Assembly (NCBI RefSeq): GCF_030052815.1 | Contig: NC_079501.1 | Coordinates: 94,922,017-94,986,016 of the forward strand | DNA: 64,000 nucleotides | Origin: Hevea brasiliensis | Taxonomy: Eukaryota; Streptophyta; Magnoliopsida; Malpighiales; Euphorbiaceae | Direction of reading: 5' to 3' | Shown here: piece after piece, positions 11,301-23,384 of the stretch | How positions within the stretch are numbered: position 1 is the first letter of the stretch | Layout: the number at the start of each line of letters is the position of its first letter | The notes under the pieces: generated by a model | The model's input: only the letters and a program-made list of their open reading frames with translations | What the model was told of the DNA's origin: nothing | Databases searched by the model: none | Translations under genes and position numbers: made by a program

Positions 11301-13337
11301 AATAGTAAAAAGGCAATTTAGAGCATTCACACACTTAATACTGTTCAAACAGTACATATATGAGAGCTGATCCCCTATACAGTTTTCTTAATTCAACCTC
11401 TGCCAGCGAGTGTCTCTTAAGCTGGACTTTCGCTTAATAAACAAAATGCGGGGGCCAGCGAGTGTCTCTCAAGCCGTGCCTACCCCGACTTATCCATAAA
11501 GAACCGGGTCCCAATGAATGTCTCTCAAGCCGCGTCTACCCATCCTATCCATGTCCGATGCCACACACCACACGCACGCTAACGCACGCACACTATTCCA
11601 AATTACCACAAACACATCCATGGCACTTCATCAATTAAGAATGCAATATAAAATGTGCCTAGTGTTTAACTACATAGAGACATATGTATAAGTGATGCAT
11701 GGGCATGCCTGAACATATAATAATATTGAAATTATAATTAAAATTAATATTTTACTCACAGACTTAAAGCAAGATCACTGCGGCGGCTGGGGGGAGGAGA
11801 AAGGCTGTCCCGGCTCACCTGACAAATTTTATTATAATTATTTAATATATTTTACTCAATACAAGCTTGGAAAAGACCAAAGACACCCTAAGTCGGGTCG
11901 AAAATCTGGCAGAGTCTCTCCTATACCTAGAACCTACCCAACCTGCAAAAGGATTCAAAATGCACTTCTATACCCACAAGTCACACATCCACAACTCAAT
12001 CACTTCACATGGTCCCTCTTGGGCCCACCCAGACAGTTAACAACCACAATTTGAAAAATTACAATTTAGTCCCTATAATTACCCCTTTTGCAAAAACTAC
12101 GCATTTGAGCTTCAAAAATTCTAAAATTTTGCCCCACGGTCCTTAGCAATATTATAGAGCTAACGCAAAAGGAATTATATTTTTCTAACCTACCACGAAT
12201 ATTTTATAGATTTTTAATCGAAATTAGGTACTAGATAATTAAGAAAAATGAGGGTTCGGGTTTACCTATGCCAATTCCGACCCTGGAGACGCGTCCGAGA
12301 CGTCTAAAAATGGTGGGGTAGCCTATACTTTCAACCCGGTTCTAAAGCTTTCTTGGTAGTCTGTCTGCTCGGCTCGAAATTACAGTAAATCACAAATTTC
12401 TGCGAATTGAATGTACCTACGTGAAGCCCACAACACGGGAGTTACTATATAATTTTTACAAATTTTTCTAAACTCATTTAATACTCGAAAAAATACTGTG
12501 AAGTCTCGCGGGACCCACCAAAAATGGTGTCAAAAAAATTTGAAATGGGTATTGTCGCGAAGCTCTCAACGAGTGGAGCACTCCGGTACTCTCGAATTTT
12601 TGGTGGAGTTTATAGTTTTTGAGAAATCTAGCCCGAAAGTCAAAATGAACTAAAATTTTCCGAGAAAAAATTGGACAAACCGCTCGATGGATTTTTATGT
12701 TCTTAGTGTCTATGGAAAAACTGTTGAGGTGTAGATATGTTTTGGGATAAGGCCCAGTCCGATTAGTAGCCGAATCAGCCAAATTTTGGCTGGGAAGGTG
12801 AAAAGTTGCGCGGCAGTTAGGGAGAGCTTTTGGGCCTTTTTCCGACTGGAGGGTCGGCTGGCGGCGAGGATGGGTACTAGAGGTGCACTGGAGAGCTGGG
12901 GAGGCTAGGGAGCGGCAAGAGGAGGAGAGAGGAGAGAGAAAATGAGAGAGAGAGGGAGAGTGTCGGGGGTGCGGGGAAGAGGAAGAAGAAAAGGAAAAAG
13001 GGTCGGTCAGATCCTGTCCGGTTCAATTCGATTATTTCAATTCAAGATACTAAAAATTAAATTTTCACTCTGCCCTAGGACCAAAAATGAGGCCCAAAAA
13101 TTTCGAAAAAATTTCATAAAACTCAGAAAAATTCATAGAGTCTAAATATATTTTTAGTTTTACCCATGTGGTCTTTAAATAAATTTTTAAAAATCATCAA
13201 AGTTTTATATTTTTGAAAAATCAAACCCGATTTCAAAAATTCAAAAAAATTTCAAATAAATTTTTCCAAAATTTAAATAAAATAAAATATTAATATCTAC
13301 CCATAAAATAATTAATTTAAAAATTAGGGGTGTTAAA
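8354..13337 (-). repeat. gypsy-1 3' LTR with 2.3-kb internal tandem duplication
   Basis: This LTR is about 5.0 kb, twice the 2.4-kb right LTR (hAT insert removed). About 8661-10981 and 10982-13315 are two copies in direct repeat. The first lacks the terminal GGGTGTTA of the LTR, and the second lacks the first 300 bases after TGTCATGACC. Both duplication ends lie at AATTAAT, which suggests slippage or unequal exchange there. The inner LTR edge reads TGTTAAA instead of TGTTACA. Confidence 0.85.
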
Positions 13338-13351
13338 TTCTTCCCCCCTCA
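13338..13351 (-). other. gypsy-1 polypurine tract
   Basis: On the minus strand a GAGGGGGGAAGAA tract directly precedes the 3' LTR, as needed for plus-strand priming in LTR elements. Confidence 0.7.
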
Positions 13352-13531
13352 AAGAAAATTCATCCTTGAATTTTTTACACAAGGAAAAATAAAAGAACAT
13401 AATTACACATTGAATAAATAAGGGTATTTGCTACGCAAGTCCCGCTCTGACTCCCAGGTGCATTCTTCCACTGACTAGCTCCTCCATAAAACCTTAACTA
13501 TAGGGATTTGTTTCGACCTTAGTTGCCTCAC

Positions 13532-13828
13532 TTAGTAGTCCACTATGGCTACTGGCTGCTCCTCAAACGTTAAGTATTCTTTCAGCTCTACTGTATCCAG
13601 TTGTAGCACATGAGAGGGATCTGGTATGTATTTCTTGAGCATGGAGATATGAAATACATGATGAACATGAGAAAAGCTAGGTGGTAACTCCAACCGATAG
13701 GCAACTGCTCCAACTCTATCAGTAACCTCATAAGGTCTAATATACCGAGGTGCCAACGTGTCCTTCTTTCCAAATCTCATGACTCCCTTCAACGGAGAAA
13801 TCTTCAGAAATACGTAATCGCCTACCAC
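13532..13828 (-). pseudogene. gypsy-1 integrase C-terminal region
   Basis: About 98 residues, with the pattern of gypsy integrase tails: a GDYVFLKISPLKGVMRFGK-like segment, then PRYIRPYEV and HVFHISMLKKYIPDP. It would follow the integrase core in the polyprotein but is in a different frame from it. The segment is normally a DNA- or chromatin-binding tail. No obvious aromatic-cage chromodomain follows before the polypurine tract. Confidence 0.75.
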
Positions 13829-13864
13829 AAACTCTACATTCCTCCGTCTGGGATCTGCATAACA

Positions 13865-14706
13865 CTAAAGTCTGCTGAAAGCTGTTTTTAATCGTTCCCT
13901 GATTAAAGGAATCATCTCTGAAGTGTACCACACTAGGTCTACATCATGCACCTTCGCTTCTCCCATTTCCATCCAACACAGAGGAGACTTACACTTTATG
14001 TCATATAGCACCTCATAGGGTGCCATCCCAATGCTGGAATGATAACTGTTGTTATAGGCAAACTCCACCAAGGGTAGCTGATCATCCCATTGACCTCCAA
14101 AATCCAAAACACATATGCGAAGCATGTCTTCCAGTGTTTGAATTACCCTTTCGGACTGCCTGTCAGTCTGAGGGTGGAAGGCGATACTAAAGTTTAACTG
14201 CGTACCAAGTGCCTCTTGCAACTTTCTCCAAAACCTAGAAGTAAACTGGGGCCCTCTGTCAAATATTATGGAAGCAAGAACTCCATGCAATCTGACTATT
14301 TCTCGAACATAGAGTCTGGCGTATTGTGCAATAGAATAGGTGGTTCTCACAGGCAAGAAATGAATTTATTAGTCAGACGATATATAATTACTCATATCGA
14401 ATCATATCCCCACGCGGTATGAAGCAACCCAGTTACAAAATTTATAGTGATCATTTCCCACTTCCATTCTAGGATAGGGAGCTCTTGCAGCTTCCCTGAC
14501 AGCCTCTGGTGTTCAAACTTCATCAAGCACTTGGACATAAAGTCTGCTATGTCTCCCTTCATGCCATTCCACCAGTAGCTATCTTTCACATCATGGTATA
14601 TCTTGGTGGAGCCTGGGTGGACATTGTATAGTGTATAGTGTGCCTCTCGTATGATTTCATTCCTGAGATTGTTCACGTTGGGCACATATATCCTGGAACC
14701 TTGCAT
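13865..14706 (-). pseudogene. gypsy-1 integrase zinc-binding and catalytic core
   Basis: Two open segments cover this domain. The first (14392-14706) holds a degraded HHCC zinc module, in which the second cysteine pair has become CLMKFEH, and the start of the core. The first catalytic Asp position reads ITINFVTG where the family has DFVTG, so the Asp is Asn. The second (13865-14356) has the other two catalytic residues, Asp in FDRGPQFTS and Glu in HPQTDRQSERV. The segments are separated by a break. It once joined cDNA into host DNA but is not functional as read here. Confidence 0.8.
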
Positions 14707-14926
14707 AAGAGCGCCATCATTGGCAAATCCAAACTCATCACCTTCACCCTGCTATATTCTTTCTATAATCTTTATCAATTGCGGGTCTCTATGCTGGAAA
14801 ACTTTGATTATGTCTCACAAGTTTGGTCTCACTGAAAAATGGGCCAATAATGCCCCCTCATCTGAAATATCTAAGATCAGACCTTGATCCATCAACTAAC
14901 GGCCTCTTCTCTGCTGATATGTGCGC

Positions 14927-15445
14927 TCAGTCGCTGTAAGATTTTACGCTCAAAGCATCTGCTACTACATTGGCCTTCCCAGGATGGTACTGGATGGTAC
15001 AATCATAGTCCTTCAGAAACTCCATCCATCTCCTCTGCCTCAAGTTTAAATCCCTCTGTTGGAAAATGCACTTCAAACTCCTGTGGTCAGTGTATATCTC
15101 GCACACTTCACCATACAGGTAGTGTCTCCAGATCTTTAGTGCAAAGACTACAGCCGCCATTTCCAAATCATGGGTAGGGTAGTTCTGCTCATGTCTTTTT
15201 AGTTGCCTTGAAGCATAAGCCACTACTTTCCTATGCTGCATCAAAACATATCCCAAACCAACCCTGGAGGCATCACAGTACACCGTATATCCTTCACCAC
15301 TCATCGGTAATGTCAACACAGGGGTTGTAGTTAGACATTCCTTAAGCTTCTGGAAGCTCTCCTCATAATTATCTATCCAAATGAACAAAACATTCTTCCG
15401 CGTTAACTTAGTTAGGGGAGCTGCTATCCTGGAGAAATTCTGCAC
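14927..15445 (-). pseudogene. gypsy-1 RNase H domain
   Basis: About 172 residues with the acidic residues of retroviral-type RNase [20 protein letters not shown] and VVADALS. The domain itself is open, but it is joined to reverse transcriptase upstream only through a one-base frame change and an in-frame stop near 15458. The family function is removal of the RNA strand during cDNA synthesis. Confidence 0.85.
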
Positions 15446-15458
15446 AAAAACGCCTATA

Positions 15459-16049
15459 CTAGCCAGCTAGGCCCAGAAAACTCCACACCTCAATAACTGT
15501 TATAGGCCTAAGCCAATCAGTTACCACCTCAATTTTCTTGGGATCCACTTGAATGCCGTCACTAGAAACCACGTGTCCTAAGAATGAGATACTTTCTAGC
15601 CAAAATTCACACTTTGAAAATTTAGCATATAGCTGGTGCTCCCTCAAAGTCTGCAACACCATCCTTAAATGCCACACATGTTCTTCCTCGGTCTGAGAGT
15701 ATACCAAAATATCATCTATGAATACAATGACAAAACGGTCCAGAAATTGCCTGAACACCCTGTTCATCAAGTCCATGAAGGCCGCTGGTGCATTAGTGAG
15801 TCCAAAAGACATCACCAAGAACTCATAACGATCATATCTTATCCTGAATGTTGTCTTGGACACATCCTCATTCCTGATTCTCAACTGATGGTAGCCTGAT
15901 CGTAGGTCAATTTTGGAAAAGAATCTAGCCCCTTGAAGCTGATCAAACAGATCATCGATCCGAGAAAGTGGATACTTGTTCTTCACAGTCACCTTGTTCA
16001 ATTGTCTATAATCAATACATAACCTGAAGGACCCATCTTTCTTTCTCAA
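15459..16049 (-). pseudogene. gypsy-1 reverse transcriptase domain
   Basis: About 196 residues, starting around [20 protein letters not shown] and containing the catalytic FIDDILVYS box, the usual gypsy form. The downstream thumb region ([11 protein letters not shown]) is present. The segment is flanked by a stop before the RNase H domain and by a break from the protease part upstream. Its layout supports a minus-strand gypsy element. Confidence 0.9.
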
Positions 16050-16118
16050 AAAGAAAACAGGAGTGCCCTAGGGTGAAGTGCTCAGACATATGAAACCCTT
16101 GTCCAAAAGCTTATGTAG

Positions 16119-16961
16119 CTACACATTTAGCTCTTTCAATTCTGCTGGTGCCATCCTGTAAGGCGGCATTGATATGGGGTTTGTACCCGGCATAGTGTTA
16201 ATACAGAACTCTATTTCCCTTTCTGGTGGTAACCCTGGAAGCTCCTCAGGGAAGACTTCCATAAATTCTCTGACAACAGGAACATTCTCAATGTTAACAT
16301 CTTCTACAGATGTATCTCTCACCAATGCCAAATACCCTTGGCACTCACGCCTCAACATTTTTCTAGCACTAATTACTGACACCAAGTTATATGGAGCCAC
16401 GCTTCTGTCACCATCAAAGCTAAACTCTTCCACATCAGGTATATGAAAGTACACCCTTTTGTTCCTGTAGTCTAAAGCGGCATAATGAGTTGCCAGCCAA
16501 TCCATTCCCAAAATTACATCAAAATCCATTACTGGTAGAGGAACCAAGTCTGCAGGGAGGACCCTTCCATCCACTACCACTGGGCTACCTGAAAAAATTA
16601 TATCCACATCTATGTTGTCACTAAGAGGGGTAGCTACAGATAAGGAGCATTCTAAAGTTATAGGGTTCCTACCCAATCTCATGGCAAAAATAGGGGAGAC
16701 AAATGAGTGCGTAACACCTGGATCTATCAAAACACGAGCCTCATAGAAACAGACTAGAAGAATACCTGCCACAACTGCATTTGAAGCCTGAGCATCCTGG
16801 TGGGTCAAAGTGAAAACCTGAGCCTGACCCCTACCTTGCATTGTAGATCCCTGAAGTTGACTTCTACCTCTTAACCTGCCTCTAAATCCATGTCCTCCTT
16901 GTCCTTGGCCCTGTTGGCCACTGAACTGACTGCCTGCCATGCTAAAAGCACCAGGATACAA
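16119..16961 (-). pseudogene. gypsy-1 aspartic protease and linker to reverse transcriptase
   Basis: About 280 residues. A Gln/Gly-rich piece from the end of gag is followed by a retropepsin-like domain. Its active-site triad reads D-P-G in VLIDPGVTHSF where D-S-G or D-T-G is expected, which should abolish activity. Further on are VILGMDWL, the typical second protease landmark, and PPYRMAPAEL, which marks the entry to reverse transcriptase. Confidence 0.8.
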
Positions 16962-18131
16962 TTGATGAGGAACATTCGCAACAGAACCCTATGACCCCAT
17001 CAGTGGCTCACTGAACACGAGACATTCTCTAGCAAAGTGACCCTACTAGCCACTTCGGAAACATACTCCTGAACCCATCATACAAGGTCCTAAATGTCCT
17101 CTTCTACACTGCGTGCAAGGTGCTAAGAAGGATCCTAAACCAGACCCAGAACTGCTATAACCCGAACTATGACCACTTTTGGATCCGTACCCTGGTTTGA
17201 ATCCTCGAGATCTGTGTTTAAAACCACCCTTCTTGTTGTTTATACTCCTTCCTCTATAATGACTTTAGCTTCCAATATCCGTGGTACCCATGTAGGGAAT
17301 ACCTGAAGAACCCTCTGCTCTATTCTACTTTGCCTTTCCTCTGTTATCTCCTGTATAGCTAATTTCAATCATGGGCTCGATCAACTACCATATCAAAGGG
17401 TGATCATACATCATGGTCGATTTGTATACTTCTGTCTAGCCCCTTTAGGAACTTCTTTACCTTCACACTTTCTGTAGCCACTGCTGCGGGGGCATACCTA
17501 CTCAATTCCAAAAATTCTGTAGCATATTTATCTATGGATCTGCCATTATGCCTTAAGGCCTCAAAGACCCACTGTTTTGATCTCTAAAGCTTTCTGACAC
17601 AAACCTGTTGACGAACAGTTCCACAAATTGGTTCCAAGACAATCCCTCAATGTGAGGTAGTACATAGTCTATCATCCACTGCCTTGGCACTGGTCCCAAT
17701 ACATGTTGTACACACTCTATCAATCTCCTGTCAATCAACTGTAGTTCCACTCTTGCTTGTTTGTAGGAGTCCAAAAATCAGTAAGCATCATCAGTTACAT
17801 CATAGATACTAGGCACCAACTTCTTAAAATTAATTATCTGTTTGTAAGGTTCCCCTCTTGGTGCAGTGGGCTGCTACTGTTGTGGAGGGTGGACCATAAA
17901 TTGTGCTATAATATCGATGGTTCTCTGCAATCCAGCTAGGATAGCTGCCATTGGGTCCATAGGACCTTGGGCCACAAAAGACTGTTCCTGTACTGGTGGC
18001 AGCTGATCTTCTACTTGAGCAGCTCTAGGTCTCTTACCCCGCCTCCTCGGGACAGGCGCCTCATCCTATGCTGACACCTCATCTGACACATCCTATTCTG
18101 GTGCAGTGGCAGCTCTTCTACTTCTACGCAT
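16962..18131 (-). pseudogene. gypsy-1 gag, broken by several stops
   Basis: A plausible ATG at 18131 begins MRRSRRAATAPE. The frame meets several TAG stops (near 18093, 18066 and 17875, and one in the capsid domain near 17778), most at places where Gln or Trp is expected. The capsid-like region (17553-17774) has the pattern of plant gypsy gag, including WNQFVELFVNRF. A zinc-knuckle remnant follows at about 17060-17115 (CTQCRRGHLGPC); the second knuckle has lost a Cys. The protein would form the particle if intact. Confidence 0.75.
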
Positions 18132-18345
18132 TTTCCTGAAATTCAATAGCATTAGCCCACAAAAATTCAAAATGGCATATTACACAGCTCTATAGACTCA
18201 TATTTATACACAATTATATAAAAGCAAAAACTAGAAGCAAAGATGACAATGCAAGGACGAATGGGGACCCTATTCTCCGCAGGTGACTCCTATTAGACTC
18301 TTCCCATAACTTTAGACATATACTTCCTATGAATCTAGAGCCTAA

Positions 18346-18357
18346 GCTCTGATACCA
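18346..18357 (-). other. gypsy-1 primer-binding site (tRNA-iMet)
   Basis: On the minus strand the sequence is TGGTATCAGAGC, the complement of the 3' end of plant initiator tRNA-Met, four bases inside the 5' LTR. It fixes the orientation of the element. Confidence 0.9.
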
Positions 18358-18361
18358 CATT

Positions 18362-21340
18362 TGTCACGACCAAACCTATGGGCCGAATCGGCACTAGGAC
18401 CTGGGCCAGCTTAAAGCCCCTGAGGCCCATAGTAAGCCTAACATTCCTCAACCCAATCCTAAGGCCCATTTGGGCCCAATTTCAAGAATTCAATTGGATA
18501 GAGTCCGGTCATAAAATGGACCATTCAACGGGGAGTTTTTGACTCGCCTGACTTGTAAACACAATATATAATAAATTGGGGAGCTCAGCTCACCTTCCAC
18601 ATACTCATAATATCATAAAGTCTAATGGGAGCTCAGCTCCCTCATCCAATCTAGTCATGCATGCAATTAATATTCTTACAAATTCAATACAATATTATAT
18701 TACATATTCAAATTAATTAAAATACTCCTAACACATGCAGAGTCTAAAATTTAACTCAATTATACAAAATACATTAGTTATTACTAATTGACCTGCGAAG
18801 AAGAAAAGCAGGTTAGTCATAACAAGTAATCCATCTGTAGCCTGGAAAAATAAGATGAACAAGAGTGAGCATTCGACTTAGAGTAGGGATGGCAACGGGT
18901 CAGGTTTTTGCGGGTACCCAATCTGACCAAACCCTAATAGGACGGGTTTGGGTAGTATATAATCGGGTTTGGGACGGGTTTGGATTTGAAATTTAATACC
19001 CGTGATGGGTTCGGGTCAGGTTCAGGTTTTATATATTGGGTATCCATTACCCAAACCCGTTTATATAAATATTTAATTAAATATAAAATATATGTTTTTT
19101 TTTAATAATATTTATAAATTTTTATAAATTTTATTTTATATAAAATAAAATTGAAATACTTTTTGAAATTATTAAATTTTTAAAATATAAATTATTAATA
19201 AAAATAATTTTTTATATAGATTATTAATTAAATATATAAAATTAAACGGGTTTGAGTATTTTTCGGGTAATAACAATCGTGTTTGGGACGGGTTCGAGTA
19301 GTTGAGAATAAATTTTAATCGAGTTTGGGACAGGTTCGGGTTTTGAGAATATTAATCGAGTTCGAGTTCGGGTAGGGTAATTTTCGCAGGTACCCTACCT
19401 GTTGCCATCTCTAACTCAGAGAGTAAAATACTAATTTTAACCACAATTTCTATAGCTATCTAAAGCTAATGCATCCTAAGGTATGGAATGCAATATCATC
19501 AGAAATTTCATATAAATCACATCATCACAGTAAAAAGGCAATTTGGAGCACTCACACACCCAATACTGTTCAAACAGTACATATATGGGAGCTGATCCCC
19601 TACACAGCTCTCTTAATCCAACCTCTGCCAGCGAGTGTCTCTCAAGCCGGACTTTCGCTTAATAAACCAAATGCGGGGGCCAGCGAGTGTCTCTCAAGCC
19701 GTGCCTACCTCGACTTATCTATAAAGGATCGGGTCCCAGTGAGTGTCTCTCAAGCCGTGTCTACTTGTCCTATCAATATCCGATACCACACACCATACGC
19801 ACGCCAACACACGTATACTGCTCCAAATTACCACAAACACATCCATGGCACTTCATTAATTAAGAATGCAATATAAAACGTGCCTAGTGTTTAACTACAT
19901 AAATACATATATATAAGTGATGCATGGGCATGCCTGAACATATAATAATATTGAAATTATAATTAAAATTAATATTTTACTCACAAACTTAAACCCAGGT
20001 CACTGCAGCGGTTGGGTGGAGGAGAAAGGCTGTTCTGGTTCACCTGACAAATTTTATTATAATTATTTAATATATTTTACTCAATACAAGCTTGGAAAAG
20101 ACGAAAGACACCCTAAGTCATGCCGAAAATCCGGCAGGGTCTCCCCTATACCTAGGACCTATCCAACTTGCAAAAGGGTTCAAAATGCACTTCTATATCC
20201 ACAAGTCACACATCCACAACTCAATCACGTCACATGGCCTCTCCTGGGCCCACTCAGACAGTTAAAAATCATAATTTGAAAAATTATAATTTAGTCCATA
20301 CAATTACCCCTTTTGTAAAAACTATCCATTTGAGCTCCAAAAATACTAAAATTTTTCCCCGCGGTCCTTAGCAATATTATAGAGCTAACGCAAAAGGAAT
20401 TATATTTTTCTAACCTATCATGAATATTTTATAGATTTTTAATCAAAATCAGGCACTAGATAATTAAGAAAAATGATGGCTCGGGTTTACCTATGTCAAT
20501 TTCGACCCTGGAGATGCATTTGAGACGTCTGAAAATAGTGGGGTAGCCTATACTCTCAGCCCGATTCTGAAGCTTTTCCAATAGTCTATCTGCCCAGCCC
20601 GAAATTATAGATCCGAGCAACCGTCGAATTTCCGCGAATTGAATGTACCTACGCAAAGCCCATAATACAGGGGTTAGTATATAATTTTTACAAAAATTTC
20701 TAAACTCATTTAATGCTCGGAAAAATACTGCAAAGTCTTGCGGGACTCACAAAAAAATGGTATCGAAAAAATTTAAAATGGGTATTGCAGCGAAGCTCTT
20801 GACGAGTGGAGCACAGCGCATAGGGGGAGCTTTTGGGCCTTTTTCCAGCGGCCTAGAGCATCGGCCGGCGGCGAGGAGGGGTGCTGGAGGTGCGCTTGCG
20901 AGCTGTGGAAGCTGGGGCGGCGATGGGGCGGCGAGAGGAGAGAGAAAATGAGAGAGAGAGGTAGAGTGTCGGGGACGTGCGGAAGAGGAAGAAGAAAAGG
21001 AAAAAGAGTCGGTCCAATTCTATCGGTCCTATTCGGCTGGTTCGATTCAAGATACCCAAAATTGAATTTTCACTCTGCCCTGGGACAAAAAACGAGGCCT
21101 AAAAATTCTGAAAAAATTTCATAAAAGTTAGAAAAATTTCTAGAGTCTAAATATATTTTTATTTTTGCCATTTGGTCTTTAAAAAAATTTTTAAAAATCG
21201 TCAAAGTTTTATATTTTCAGAAAATCAAACCCGATTTCAAAAATTTGAAAAAATTTCAAATAATTTTTCCCAAAATTTAAATAAAATAAATATTAATATC
21301 TACCCATAAAATAATTAATTTAAAAATTAGGGGTGTTACA
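18362..21340 (-). repeat. gypsy-1 5' LTR
   Basis: Runs from TGTCACGACC to GGTGTTACA and matches both partial copies in the left LTR. It measures 2979 bp including a 530-bp hAT insertion and its 8-bp duplication, so about 2.44 kb originally. It differs from the left LTR at many positions, so the insertion is not very recent. Confidence 0.9.
18884..19413. mobile_element. Non-autonomous hAT element (MITE) inside the gypsy-1 LTR
   Basis: Its ends are TAGGGATGGCAAC and, reversed, TAGAGATGGCAAC. The 8-bp duplications ACTTAGAG (18876-18883) and ACTCAGAG (19414-19421) differ at one base. The other LTR copy at about 11190 shows the uninterrupted site. The body is rich in GGGT(T/A)CGGGT-like motifs, and the middle is AT-rich. 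There is no coding capacity. The ends and 8-bp duplication indicate hAT. Confidence 0.85.
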
Positions 21341-21345
21341 TATTT

Positions 21346-23379
21346 TTTAACATTTTATTTTAATTATATATTATTTATGTGTTGAAAAACTTGTTGATTT
21401 GCTTGTTTGATCTCCATGATTAATACCACTATTTGATATTTGAATCCAGTTGTTATCTTTTTAAAACTGTGTGAATATCATCCCCTCTTATACCTTAAAA
21501 ATACTTTTGTTTTTTAAGAGTGTGGCTTAGCTAATAAGCAGGTCAAAGCCGATTTGTTTGTTTAAAACATTTTTAGAGCTTATAATCTAAAAAAAAAAAA
21601 ATGAGAGATCTAACTTTTTATTTTGGTGCTTATAAATTGGGTATTTGTAAGTTAATTTGATTAAATATTTTATTGTGTTACCCTTATTTAAATTTATAAT
21701 TTCATTATGGCCCTGTTCAATAATAGCTTTTAAATTAATTTTTTGTATTTTGACTCAAATTACAAAACTGTTTCTTTTATTTATGCTATTCGGTAGTATA
21801 ATATTTATATTAGTGTTTAGATATTGATAGAGTAATTTATGGAACATTACTCCTCTTAATTTTTAAATGTTGATGGAGTGTTTTGACTATTAAAAAAAGT
21901 ATCACTATTTTTACATTTAACTATTAATTTAACAGTTATTTTAATTGACACTTTTGCTTTAAACAGCTAACTACTAATAATTAACAGCTATTAAAATAGC
22001 TGACAACTATTAGAACAATTAATATTGTTGAACATACCATATACATCCTTATTGCATTTATTCTTATATTGATATTAAAAAATTTATTTTCCTGCTATAA
22101 TTTAAATAAATTATTTACATTAATTTTAATGAATTTAAAAATTATTTTTTATTAAATTTAATAAAATATTGGTCTATAAAATATTTGTTTATTTAATTTA
22201 AAATTAAATTATATTTTAATATTATTGAAATATATTTTGATATAAAATATAATTTGATAATATTATAATAAAATATCCAATTAATATACTTTATTATTTG
22301 AGAAAATTATTTAATATTTTTTTAGTTATTTTAATAATAAATATATTTATAAGTAATTTTTTTTATTATGAAATGTGTCAACTATTCATTATCCGCTTAT
22401 AAATGCTTTAATTAAATACGTAATTATTTAAAATTTCAAATAGTTATAAGTTCAAATTAATTTAAAAGTACTTAGCCAAACACCCTCCTAATTTAAAATA
22501 AAATATATTTTGCAATTTTGTTAATGTAATTATTTCAATAATAGATGTATCATGTATGTATCATTAAATTTTAAAATATCCATTATTAATAAAATTATAT
22601 AAAATTAAATGATTTTGAATAGCACTTTAGAATAATTTAAAATAAATTTTAATTAAATTTAAAAAATATTTAAATATTAAAATTATTAATTAGATTTGAA
22701 ATATCATAAGGTGTATATATAGTGGAAAAGGTGAGCATCTCACCTAATTTCTGAAAGGTTATGCATAATTTGAGGACGTAGTTGAAAAAAGGACAAAGTA
22801 TAATAAGATAAGATTCGATTATTCAATTCTATTAATTAATTACAATTATAATTAATGCAATTCAGATGCATCTTTGTTTGGTTTCTTTTGGGTTGAAAAG
22901 TCAGAAAGACAAAACACTCTTTGTTTTTTTTTTGTTTCTGTCCAATTGATTTTGCGTTATTCTTCTTGTCAGACTTGGCCGTTGGTTTGGTCTGGACCAT
23001 GGTTTTGAAAAACAAACCTACCCAATCAGTTGAACTATAAAAATTTTAAATCAATTCATCAAACGTTTTGATTTATCTTCAAAACTCGCATATCACTAAA
23101 CCCAAGAAAAATCCAGTAGACTAACCGAATACCCATCGATCTGTTGCAGATTTAACGAGTCAAGCAGGTCTTCATTATTGTTTTTCAATTGAGCTAATTT
23201 AATCAAAATGACATCGTTTTGTTATTTCTAAAGGCAAAAAAAATGTAGTTTAATTGCCAACCCTTTTACTCTTTTATTTTTAAGCTATTATTATGTTATG
23301 GTGACTTATTTTGAACATTATTTATATAGACAATTATGTTATATTTATTTTTTTGTGGATATTTATATTGAATATGGTG
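21346..23379. other. Unit 1 flank beyond gypsy-1, no gene seen
   Basis: Resumes unit sequence colinear with 44086-45858 and 47982-48445 in unit 2. AT-rich; contains the MITE-like repeat listed separately. I see no gene. Confidence 0.6.
21518..22487. repeat. Decayed MITE-like inverted-repeat element, unit 1
   Basis: The left edge resembles GTGTGGCTTAGCT-ATAAGC and the right edge, reversed, reads GGGTGTTTGGCTAAGTA. This is the common look of plant MITE ends. The unit 2 copy (44261-45227) is in the same place, so insertion predates duplication. The target duplication is not readable and the interior may itself hold a second small inverted-repeat element (about 21711-22045). Confidence 0.4.
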
Positions 23380-23384
23380 ATTTA

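Larger units (their letters stand above)
8354..21340 (-). mobile_element. Ty3/gypsy LTR retrotransposon (gypsy-1), degenerate
   Basis: The element runs from TGTCATGACC to GGTGTTACA and is flanked by a perfect TATTT duplication (8349-8353 and 21341-21345). The unit 2 site near 44081-44100 is uninterrupted and equals the joined flanks exactly. On the minus strand the order is 5' LTR, tRNA-iMet primer site, gag, protease, reverse transcriptase, RNase H, integrase, polypurine tract, 3' LTR, which is the gypsy order. The long LTRs, which start TGTAACACCCC on the coding strand, and the gag type suggest a Tekay/Del-like chromovirus. I do not see a clear chromodomain. Every frame is broken. Confidence 0.9.

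Noticed and set aside
8354..13337. Two separate nested solo LTRs in place of one duplicated LTR
   Set aside because: There is no target duplication around the inner copy, and its edges do not match TG or CA ends. The join is at internal microhomology.
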